NCBI RefSeq assembly: GCF_000248075.1
Contig: NZ_BAFB01000202.1
Coordinates: forward strand, 1 to 56,015
Source of the DNA: Gordonia otitidis NBRC 100426
GTDB lineage: Bacteria > Actinomycetota > Actinomycetes > Mycobacteriales > Mycobacteriaceae
Direction of reading: 5' to 3'
Length of the DNA: 56,015 bases
The notes below the pieces were generated by a model, which ran no database searches, had not been told where the DNA came from, and was given only the letters and a program-made list of their open reading frames with translations. Every line of letters starts with the position of its first letter. Position 1 is the stretch's first letter. Below are positions 42,570-49,839 of this stretch, piece after piece. A program made the translations under genes and the position numbers.

Positions 42570-42791
42570 GTGACTACTGATCCCCGTTTCCCGTTCCCGC
42601 TGGGAGCCACCCTCGAATCAGCTGGGCGACGCTACACGCTGCGTAGCTACACGCGCGCCGAGCCCGGCGGGTTCAACATGGTCGTCGGCCGCGTCAACCC
42701 CGACCGCCCCGAACAGCAGTTCCCGGTCGGAGAGACGATCCCGAGCAACCAATTCGACCAGTTCACACTCATCGACAGCAACGGCCAGTAG
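42570..42791 (+). CDS. small protein of unknown function
   Basis: 73 residues; GTG 42570 with AAGGAG site. Beta-rich, reads like a short OB- or SH3-like strand set. Cotranscribed with 42802. Confidence 0.55.
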   Translation: MTTDPRFPFPLGATLESAGRRYTLRSYTRAEPGGFNMVVGRVNPDRPEQQFPVGETIPSNQFDQFTLIDSNGQ

Positions 42792-42801
42792 GAGAGCATC
42801 C

Positions 42802-43152
42802 GTGACACTACGATTCGACGGCGAAGCAGTCACCGCCATGCTCGACGAAGCACGCCGCGATAACAAACAAGTCGCTCTCGCCAAGGACCAGGGCGTGTAC
42901 CTCATGGTTAGGCACGGCCAGCGCAACCCCGATGGCACCCTCGAATCCATCGTCTATGCGAACGGCTGCAACCCGTCCATCGACGCATTCGGCGACTGGT
43001 GGGTGCTCGCGCGCCACGAGCTCGGCGGAGACGACAGCGTCGACGAGCTCGACGTCTCCGACTTCGACGGTCTGCACCTCGACCGTAACGATCTACTCGT
43101 CGAAGCCCGCCCCGACGAGCTCGTACTCGAGGCTGCGCGACGGGCCACCTGA
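42802..43152 (+). CDS. DUF3085-like small protein
   Basis: 116 residues; GTG 42802 with GGAGAG site. The sequence VYLMVRHGQRNPDGTLESIVYANGCNPSIDAFGDWW...LGGDDS resembles DUF3085 proteins of plasmids and phages as I remember them. Function unknown. Confidence 0.55.
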   Translation: MTLRFDGEAVTAMLDEARRDNKQVALAKDQGVYLMVRHGQRNPDGTLESIVYANGCNPSIDAFGDWWVLARHELGGDDSVDELDVSDFDGLHLDRNDLLVEARPDELVLEAARRAT

Positions 43153-43167
43153 CGATCCGTCACACGA

Positions 43168-43201
43168 CGTGCTGCGCGCCGAATGGTTGGTGCGCAGCAC
43201 G
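43168..43201. terminator. terminator hairpin
   Basis: 10-bp stem CGTGCTGCGC / GCGCAGCACG, 16 bp after the stop of 42802 and between convergent genes. Confidence 0.65.
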
Positions 43202-43247
43202 CGCATGTGTGCGGATAGCGGCGCGGCCCGCAACCGCTTTGAGCGGG

Positions 43248-43466
43248 TCACCTCGGTTTGCGCGGCCGTGCCGCCCAACTGTCGGCCAGCGGGCCACCTG
43301 CACACAGCCCACGCTCAATCCACCGGCAGTAGCAGCGATACCGACCAGCGATACGGTGGGTCACCAAAGCTGCACCCCTCCCGCACATCGGGCAGCGGTT
43401 CCTGTCCGCGGCTCGTCGTAACCCCTCACCGATCGCCCGACGCTGGTCGTTACCCATTGCACCCAT
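43248..43466 (-). CDS. small zinc-ribbon protein
   Basis: 72 residues from ATG 43466 with GAGGAG site. CPMCG and CYC...C pairs suggest one zinc ribbon; the rest is Arg-rich, so nucleic-acid contact is likely. An upstream CGCCGCAC lacks a proper -10. Confidence 0.55.
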   Translation of the reverse strand: MGAMGNDQRRAIGEGLRRAADRNRCPMCGRGAALVTHRIAGRYRCYCRWIERGLCAGGPLADSWAARPRKPR

Positions 43467-43578
43467 CGTTGCTCCTCGTGATCTCGCACCAGCCCGGTTC
43501 CTGCTGACCGGCTCACTACGTACGTGCACAGCTCTGACAGTCCCGGCGGCTGTCCACCGACTCGTGCGGCGCGCACAG

Positions 43579-43616
43579 CGATACACCCCACACTGCTGAC
43601 GGTGTGGGGTGTATCG
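43579..43616. terminator. strong terminator hairpin
   Basis: Perfect 15-bp stem CGATACACCCCACAC / GTGTGGGGTGTATCG, loop 8 nt, directly beyond the ligase stop codon. Confidence 0.8.
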
Positions 43617-43638
43617 CCTCGATCCTCGGAACGTGCGC

Positions 43639-44973
43639 TCAGATCGCCTTCACTGTGCCCGCGTCAGCGAACTGGGCGAGCACGCATTCGTGCGGGTCCT
43701 TGTCTGCGCGAAGCGCATCCAGACGTGGCTGTGTTAACCGGGGACGCTCAGGATCGGTGACGTAAAGAAAAAGCACCCGCCACACCTGGCCAACGGCCAC
43801 ACCACCCGAACCGCTGAGACGGTCTTTGCCGATCGTGGATGCCGACCCGACCACCACCAGGTTGCCGTCGGCGTCATACACCGAAAGCTCCGCAGACTGC
43901 TTGCTCGACGACAACGCGGACACAACCACGTCAGCATCCTTGATGAACTTCACCTTCACCAGCTGCTCGGATCGGCGACCCTGCTCGTAGGTGCCTGCCC
44001 GGTGACGCAGGATGATGCCTTCCCGACGCTCGGAGACCGCCGCATCCAGCATTTCCTGCTTGGCGGCGTCATCGTGAGCAACCGGAGCGACAACAACGGG
44101 GGCGTGGGGCGCGGCGTTCTCGACGGCGGGCAACCCCAGCACCGATGCGAGATGCACGAGCACCGCGTGCCGCGCACTGAACCCGGTGCCCGCGCCAACC
44201 CAGGTGCAGGTGCCGTCGGAGGCGACCGCCACATCGAACAGCACGAGGGTGCGGCCCACAACCTCACCGTCGAACACCCAACGACCCGAATGCAGCGCCG
44301 TGAACGGTTGCAGATGATGGTGGGAAACGTTGCGCACCTTCGCCACCCCCTGGCGGTTGAGGACACGGATTGCGCCGTCAGCAACCTCTACGACAACACG
44401 GTCGCCGTCGTACTTGAACTGCGTCACCCAGTACTGCGACGACATCGCATTACGCACTGTCGTGTCGGGCTGAACCGACGCCAGCATCGGACGCATCGGC
44501 AGCTTCGGATCCAAGTCGTCCGCGCGGGCCGTGACACTGCTGATTCCACTGTCAGACAGCACGGTACGGACTGTTGCGGTGACGTCGGGCAGCGGGTCGC
44601 CGTCGAGAGAGGTTGCCGTAGCGGTGGGCAGGAGCGGCGCGTCACCGTGGGGGACCGGATCACCATTTGTCGGCAACCGGTCGGCGAGCCGGTCGAGGAC
44701 AGTCACATCCGTTACCTCCCCCTCAAAGCTCACCCGCCCCGATCGTGACGGCGTGTACCCCTTGCGCACCTTGCCCGCCAGCTTCGCGGTCGCTGCCTTC
44801 GTCGCAGCCTGCTCGTCGGCGGCTTCGGCCACCTTCGTGAACGTGCCCAGTGTCTCGTTGCGTCCGTACTGGGCAACCCAGGAACGTCCGAACGTGTAGA
44901 CGCGATAGAACTTGTCGTGCCCGGCCCGAGGATCGACGTAGGTCGCCTCGCTGATGAAGATGTCGATTGCCAT
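43639..44973 (-). CDS. ATP-dependent DNA ligase with N-terminal WGR domain
   Basis: 444 residues from ATG 44973 (AAAGGAAC site). Residues 1-95 match a WGR domain (FYRVYTFGRSWVAQYGRNETLGT ... KVRKGY). The rest is a covalent nucleotidyltransferase. Motif I is KYDGDR (lysine adenylated by ATP), followed by a motif III-like FDGEVVG, motif IV EGIILRH and motif V VKVKFI, then an OB-like C-terminus. It should seal nicks; WGR may direct it to broken DNA ends. Ligases with WGR are unusual. It has its own TGCCGC promoter, divergent from 45254. Confidence 0.85.
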   Translation of the reverse strand: MAIDIFISEATYVDPRAGHDKFYRVYTFGRSWVAQYGRNETLGTFTKVAEAADEQAATKAATAKLAGKVRKGYTPSRSGRVSFEGEVTDVTVLDRLADRLPTNGDPVPHGDAPLLPTATATSLDGDPLPDVTATVRTVLSDSGISSVTARADDLDPKLPMRPMLASVQPDTTVRNAMSSQYWVTQFKYDGDRVVVEVADGAIRVLNRQGVAKVRNVSHHHLQPFTALHSGRWVFDGEVVGRTLVLFDVAVASDGTCTWVGAGTGFSARHAVLVHLASVLGLPAVENAAPHAPVVVAPVAHDDAAKQEMLDAAVSERREGIILRHRAGTYEQGRRSEQLVKVKFIKDADVVVSALSSSKQSAELSVYDADGNLVVVGSASTIGKDRLSGSGGVAVGQVWRVLFLYVTDPERPRLTQPRLDALRADKDPHECVLAQFADAGTVKAI

Positions 44974-45002
44974 TGCAGTTCCTTTCGTTGGTGGCACCGT
45001 CA

Positions 45003-45034
45003 ACACTTCACGGCGCCCCAGACCCGGTGCGGCA
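45003..45034 (-). promoter_or_regulatory. TGCCGC-N18 promoter for the ligase gene
   Basis: Minus strand: TGCCGCAC (45034-45027), 18 nt, AAGTGT; start near 44996, 23 nt before ATG 44973. Confidence 0.65.
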
Positions 45035-45160
45035 CAACCAGTACGGGCGCATCGAAACCCACTGAGGGTGGCCTGTAAGCGGCTCCCGGCTGTCCGCGAC
45101 GTCCGGTGTTCGCAGGTAGCTCACCTGCACACCGCCCTGCCAGCGGGTGATGTGCCGCTG

Positions 45161-45192
45161 TGCCGCACCGCGACCGCATCACCGAGCAAGGT
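45161..45192 (+). promoter_or_regulatory. TGCCGC-N18 promoter before 45254
   Basis: TGCCGCAC, 18 nt, CAAGGT; CTGTCCGC 71 nt upstream at 45090. Confidence 0.55.
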
Positions 45193-45253
45193 CACCGCAT
45201 AGACCGCCGCCCGGCATCCACCGCCGGACGCCTCCGACACAGAAGGGTTGACC

Positions 45254-45889
45254 ATGGACGCCACCACCGAGCGACATCGCATTGCCACCGCACTTCACCG
45301 GCACGGCTACCAACTTGCTGGGCAGCTACGCGACGACATGACCGACGAGTTCACGCGGGACACCACCACAGTAAAAGTCACCTACATTCGCAACGCAGGC
45401 CTCACACACGCCGAGGCGGCAACCATCACCTACGGCGACTACACCCTCCACGTGTTCCGCAGCCCACGCCACAACCTCGACGACCACTCCCGCCGCCTGG
45501 CCTACCAAGCGGCAGACGTCGACCCGACGGATGAATCATCGACTGCACTCGTGTACGCGATCGCCGCCGCAGCAGCCCAACCAGCACAGCTGGCGAATCT
45601 GTTTCAGCAACAGCTCGCCGAGCATGTGACAGCGACGCGCTCCCGCCGACCAGTGCGCGACGAAGAGGTCTTCGCCGCCGCCTCACACCAACTGGGAAGG
45701 CTGGCAGCAGAAATCGACTACACCTACGACCGGGACACGCTCGAGCAGAGCATTGCTGAGGCGACCGAGCTGCTGGCAACCATGGCGGAGTCTCTTCACC
45801 CGCCAACCTGCGACGGCTGCCGATCACAGCATCGCCCGCCGATGCGAATGATCAACTGGGACCGCGCCGCATCCGGTTGCCACGACTGA
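45254..45889 (+). CDS. protein of unknown function
   Basis: 211 residues; ATG 45254 with AGAAGGG site. Helical throughout with an Ala/Gln-rich centre and a C-terminal CDGC pair. Might be a helical partner protein; no family recognised. Confidence 0.6.
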   Translation: MDATTERHRIATALHRHGYQLAGQLRDDMTDEFTRDTTTVKVTYIRNAGLTHAEAATITYGDYTLHVFRSPRHNLDDHSRRLAYQAADVDPTDESSTALVYAIAAAAAQPAQLANLFQQQLAEHVTATRSRRPVRDEEVFAAASHQLGRLAAEIDYTYDRDTLEQSIAEATELLATMAESLHPPTCDGCRSQHRPPMRMINWDRAASGCHD

Positions 45890-46077
45890 CCGAGAACCAC
45901 GTCGATTCACGCCCGTCGACGCTGCCTGCGCACCACAGTGTGCGTGGCGGCGACGTCGGCGGGCTTCTCCGCGAGGGCTGTCCGCCACAACAACTACCCC
46001 GAACACCTGTCCGCCGGCACCGAGACCAACCGCCAGGCCCGCACCCCGACAATCCGCTCAGTGCGTACGAAACAGAG

Positions 46078-46109
46078 TGCCGCACACCCGAACAACGGTT
46101 TGCGACCTT
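46078..46109 (+). promoter_or_regulatory. TGCCGC-N18 promoter before 46141
   Basis: TGCCGCAC, 18 nt, GACCTT; CTGTCCGC 71 nt upstream (46007) and again at 45979. Confidence 0.6.
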
Positions 46110-46140
46110 GGATGCAACGCACCCGAGCGAAGGACACATC

Positions 46141-46641
46141 ATGGCGCATCCCAGCAAGCTCATCCACTCGCGCGGCCTCGCAGCCGTCTCCGCCGAATCG
46201 CTGCGCATCGAAGCCAACCCCGACGGTACCCGCTACATCGTTGCCAGCGGAGCCCAACACGACACCATCCTCGTCTCCGACCGCCGCACCTTGCGCGCCC
46301 ACCTTGAACGACTGCTCGGCGCGAATGCGCCGAGCACCGCCGAGAAACAAGTGATGAGCGGCGAACTGTTCCACACCTGCCTCGACATTCTCATAGCACG
46401 AGCGACCAGCGACGGCGACCACTTCGACCGTGCACAGGTCACCGGGTTCGACCTCGTATGCGACGGCCGCGACGAACGCGGCTGGTACCCGCAAACGGTG
46501 ACAGCGTTCAACGCCGACAACCAGGCGATCGACGGGTTCGCGGGCGACGAATACTTCGGCGACGACCAGTACAACGACCTCCGCGACGTGGGTGGCGACT
46601 TCACGCCCAGCTGGACGCTCACCCTGACCCGACCCGCCTAA
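46141..46641 (+). CDS. protein of unknown function, paralog of 46696
   Basis: 166 residues. The C-terminal half (VTGFDLVCDGRDERGWYPQTV ... WTLTLTRPA) parallels the neighbour's VHRIEFGDCNEWDNGWFPSSS ... WEFTLTKPD. Tandem duplicates of one domain in an operon with 47272. Confidence 0.6.
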   Translation: MAHPSKLIHSRGLAAVSAESLRIEANPDGTRYIVASGAQHDTILVSDRRTLRAHLERLLGANAPSTAEKQVMSGELFHTCLDILIARATSDGDHFDRAQVTGFDLVCDGRDERGWYPQTVTAFNADNQAIDGFAGDEYFGDDQYNDLRDVGGDFTPSWTLTLTRPA

Positions 46642-46695
46642 TCCGCACCCCACTGCCACCACCCCCAACCATCCGACAGGCAGGGACAAACAGCT

Positions 46696-47211
46696 ATGCC
46701 CGCAACGCTTTCCGTCGAGACCGAGAACGACAAGCACTGCATCGTGGTGCGTGAACAGGACGGAACGTGCCTCACACGCATCTACGGAACCTACGACGAA
46801 CTGCACGCAATGGTCCTGGAACTGGACTACACCCTCAAGCCAACCAGCGACGAACTCAACGAGGTCAGACGCCGAGTCTGGGACGCCGTGATGACCGACA
46901 TCGCAGAAGAGGTCGGGCAGTGGCGCGACGACGACAAGACCGACGACGACGGAACACCACTCATGGCCAAGGTTCACCGCATCGAGTTCGGTGACTGCAA
47001 CGAATGGGACAACGGATGGTTTCCGAGTAGCAGCGTCCGGCTCTACGAGACTGGCGGAGAGGACCTTTCCCACCTCGCCGAGGACGTCTTCATTGGGGGA
47101 CTAGATGACTCGTCGCTCTACAGCGACCTGCGACTACTCACCAACATGCACGATGCGCAGGACTTCCCCCGAGACTGGGAGTTCACCCTCACCAAACCCG
47201 ACGGTGCCTGA
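46696..47211 (+). CDS. protein of unknown function, paralog of 46141
   Basis: 171 residues, AGGGACA site. Acidic (DDDKTDDDGT), same C-terminal layout as 46141 with GWF, DL/DLR and a terminal W-x-F/L-T-L-T. Middle gene of the unit. Confidence 0.6.
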   Translation: MPATLSVETENDKHCIVVREQDGTCLTRIYGTYDELHAMVLELDYTLKPTSDELNEVRRRVWDAVMTDIAEEVGQWRDDDKTDDDGTPLMAKVHRIEFGDCNEWDNGWFPSSSVRLYETGGEDLSHLAEDVFIGGLDDSSLYSDLRLLTNMHDAQDFPRDWEFTLTKPDGA

Positions 47212-47271
47212 ACCCTGGCGACAGCCAGCCCCACACACCTTCCCCCAACGCAACAGATGAAAGGCATCACG

Positions 47272-47427
47272 ATGGATATCACGGAACTGCAGGCCGCCGT
47301 CGACGCCGCCGACCGCGCGGCAGAAGGCGACTCCAACGACTCCGAAATCGAAGCACTCCAACAGGCGCTGGAAATAGCGTTAGACATGCTGCGGGAGTAC
47401 GGCGTCACGATCAAGAGTCGACACTAG
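47272..47427 (+). CDS. very small acidic helical protein
   Basis: 51 residues; ATG 47272 with GAAAGG site. One or two amphipathic helices (DITELQAAVDAADRAA, ALQQALEIALDMLREYG). Could dimerise or act as an antitoxin-like or inhibitory partner; unproven. Confidence 0.55.
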   Translation: MDITELQAAVDAADRAAEGDSNDSEIEALQQALEIALDMLREYGVTIKSRH

Positions 47428-47604
47428 CGACGACGATGCTGGCGACAGCGCCAGCACGCCCACATTCAACGAAGCGTTACCCGCCACGAGGCCCCGACCT
47501 TTGTGGCGGGCAGCACCAGTTGGGCACGTTGTCCGCACCCGCCGGCAACAGCACAGCCCGTGATCTCGACGGGAGCAGTCAACCACCCACGCTGATGAGT
47601 CGGT

Positions 47605-47636
47605 CGCCGCACACTGTCGGTGCCCTCACCGATAGT
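47605..47636 (+). promoter_or_regulatory. TGCCGC-N18 promoter, leaderless gene 47643
   Basis: CGCCGCAC, 18 nt, GATAGT ending 47636; ATG 47643 is at the predicted start. TTGTCCGC 76 nt upstream. Confidence 0.65.
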
Positions 47637-47642
47637 GGACGT

Positions 47643-47918
47643 ATGAGCACAGCAATCGACACCACCAACGACGAGGCCACCGCGTTCGCCAAGGATGCGG
47701 CGCGCGGCCTGATCAGCAGCGTAGAACGCGAGCAACTCAGCCCCAGCCGGAGCGTGCACGCAGTTCGAGGTTGCGGCTCTTCCGACTTCTACGTGCGTCA
47801 GCTCAGAGCAGTCATGGTCATGCGGTGCGAGACAGTACACGACCTTCCGGACCGTCCCGGGGCGTCGACCGATGCGTGGATTGACTACGCCAAACAGATT
47901 CTCTCCGAACGCCCCTGA
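47643..47918 (+). CDS. small protein of unknown function (leaderless)
   Basis: 91 residues; no ribosome site, ATG 7 nt after the -10. Helical N-terminus with acidic residues. Followed by an 11-bp terminator hairpin. Confidence 0.6.
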   Translation: MSTAIDTTNDEATAFAKDAARGLISSVEREQLSPSRSVHAVRGCGSSDFYVRQLRAVMVMRCETVHDLPDRPGASTDAWIDYAKQILSERP

Positions 47919-47930
47919 TCACAACACCGC

Positions 47931-47962
47931 TTTGGCAGCCGAAACCCGTGACGGCTGCCAAA
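47931..47962. terminator. terminator hairpin
   Basis: Perfect 11-bp stem TTTGGCAGCCG / CGGCTGCCAAA, loop 10 nt. Confidence 0.75.
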
Positions 47963-48035
47963 CGTCGGCCCGCAGTACCTGTCCGGGGATCGATGGCACA
48001 CAACCCCAACAGTGACCGCGCATCGGTCAGAGCAT

Positions 48036-49133
48036 TCACACCGAAGCGTCGACAGTCTCCGAAGTCTCCCGCAGCTGACGTCGAATCATCGAATAGTCAC
48101 TCGGTGCAAGGAACTTGACGACACCCTCACGGACACGCTGCGCCGTCTCCCACGCAGCGCGTCCCTCGCTGTAGCTTCGGGACCCACACCACGGAGCCTT
48201 CGGGTCTGTCTCATAGTGGTGGGCTTGCGCCCAACTCGAGTAGTCCGCATCGTAGGACTCTGCCATCGACACAGCATGATTGAGCGCCTGCGCGACACTC
48301 GGCCCGCCACGCTCATCACCGCTCGACAACTCCACCGGAATCGTGAGCGACAGACGATCACCGCTGGGCGTGGTGCGCACCAACTCCATCCGCGAGCACC
48401 GCAGCCGCGCGTCACCGTCCGGCACGCTGTCCGGCGTCGCCTGCGCATCAGGATCGGGCCGAAAGGTGTTCGTGTAGCTCCCCGACATGCATCGGCCAGC
48501 GGCTACCAGGGCGGCAGCATTACCTTGCTCACCAGCATCCCCGACACCAAGGCGTGCGCCGCGAACCTGTGGGCGTTGCCGAAGACCCCACCGCTGCTCG
48601 ATGCGCCTCTGCTCATTGAGCATGGCTTGCTCACTGTCGGCCAGCTTCCGCATCGTTGAGCGCAACTCGACGGCGAGCTCGCTGCGTTTGTCGGTATCAG
48701 TCTCTTGCGCATGCAGCAGTGCAAGACGATCCATGTCAGCCGCGAGCACTCCTACCCCTTCCCGGGTAGTGAAGTACTCGTCGCGCGCCTTGTCGGCGGC
48801 AGCTTCCCGCCGATGCAACGTCGCCCCGGCCGCAGCAACTTTCGACGCGACCTCTTCTCGTAGCGTTTCGGCTTGCTGCACACGGTGCCGCTGCTCATCT
48901 GACAGGCCGGCGAAACGCTCGTCGGAGCCGGTGATCTCGTGAAACGGGTTGCGGGTCACGCCCGCTTCCCGGTAGACGTCATCGACCTGACGCGACGCAT
49001 CCTCAAGTTTCGAGGTCAGCGCCGTAACCCGCCGCTGAGCGGCATCACAATGCGCTGCAGTGTCATCGCGACGTTTCCGCGCATGATAGGAGCATCGCCT
49101 TGGCCCACCGGGCTCGTAAGATCCAATGCACAT
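48036..49133 (-). CDS. coiled-coil protein with N-terminal C-PGGPxRCS motif
   Basis: 365 residues from ATG 49133 (GGTGG site; ATG 49187 is an alternative). It begins MCIGSYEPGGPRRCSYHAR, then has a long helical region (about 25-200, heptads around LTSKLEDASRQVDDVYREA) and a C-terminal alpha/beta domain with SVAQALNHAVSMA. The N-terminal motif is shared with the HEXXH protein at 14645 and may be a targeting or processing signal. Function unknown. Confidence 0.6.
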   Translation of the reverse strand: MCIGSYEPGGPRRCSYHARKRRDDTAAHCDAAQRRVTALTSKLEDASRQVDDVYREAGVTRNPFHEITGSDERFAGLSDEQRHRVQQAETLREEVASKVAAAGATLHRREAAADKARDEYFTTREGVGVLAADMDRLALLHAQETDTDKRSELAVELRSTMRKLADSEQAMLNEQRRIEQRWGLRQRPQVRGARLGVGDAGEQGNAAALVAAGRCMSGSYTNTFRPDPDAQATPDSVPDGDARLRCSRMELVRTTPSGDRLSLTIPVELSSGDERGGPSVAQALNHAVSMAESYDADYSSWAQAHHYETDPKAPWCGSRSYSEGRAAWETAQRVREGVVKFLAPSDYSMIRRQLRETSETVDASV

Positions 49134-49342
49134 GAGGTGACCACCACCTGTGGTTTTGTTCGGCTTCGATTCATTGTGTGCCGGCAACGCTACCTGCGGT
49201 GTTTGTCAGCGAAGACCATTAACGACGACAACCGAAGCCAGACTGTCCACCCCGACGCCGACAACCCCCGCCGCCGGTTGGCGCTGCAGGTTGCCGCCGC
49301 GACGGCCGCGGTGATGAAACTCGATTCCTAGTGTTGGCAGCT

Positions 49343-49744
49343 ATGAACGAGCTGCGTGTGTACGGCCACTACCTTCCGAAGCCGGGAACCAGGATCGCGC
49401 AAGTATGCCGTCGCTACGACGTCGACCCCACCGAGCCGGTGCTCCTGGTTATGGCAACCCGGCGCGGGCCCGACCCGCTGGCCACCGCGCTGGCGTCAGC
49501 CGGTGAGCGGCCCGTGTCGGTGGACAAGCACGGCAAGTTCGAGCGCATCGTCGAGATACGCACCGACTCGCTCTCCGGGTTCGCGACACAACATCCCGAA
49601 CGGCTTCTCGGGACGGCGTCGACTGGCAGACCACCAACAGCAGACGCCCGTGGGCTACGTCCTCGAGTGTGGGCTGACCTCGCCGAAACGACCACGCAGC
49701 CAGACCATACGCAGACAGGCGCGCGGTCGGCAGCCGCAGGCTGA
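49343..49744 (+). CDS. protein of unknown function (possibly leaderless)
   Basis: 133 residues from ATG 49343. No ribosome site; TAGTGT ends 8 nt before the ATG. The first 85 residues look structured (VYGHYLPKPGTRIAQVCRRYDV...VLLVMATRRG); the rest is low complexity. Precedes the RecG-like gene by 95 bp. Confidence 0.45.
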   Translation: MNELRVYGHYLPKPGTRIAQVCRRYDVDPTEPVLLVMATRRGPDPLATALASAGERPVSVDKHGKFERIVEIRTDSLSGFATQHPERLLGTASTGRPPTADARGLRPRVWADLAETTTQPDHTQTGARSAAAG

Positions 49745-49839
49745 CGGTGACGCCACCATTTCGCCGCGATCACTACCCTCAACCTGCCCGACCAACTCGG
49801 GAAACGACTACTCGTCCGATCAGACATGGAGGTGACAGG

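Noticed and set aside
45994..47073. Long minus-strand frame of 359 codons
   Set aside because: Antisense shadow of the 46141/46696 genes, which have ribosome sites, a promoter and paralog similarity.
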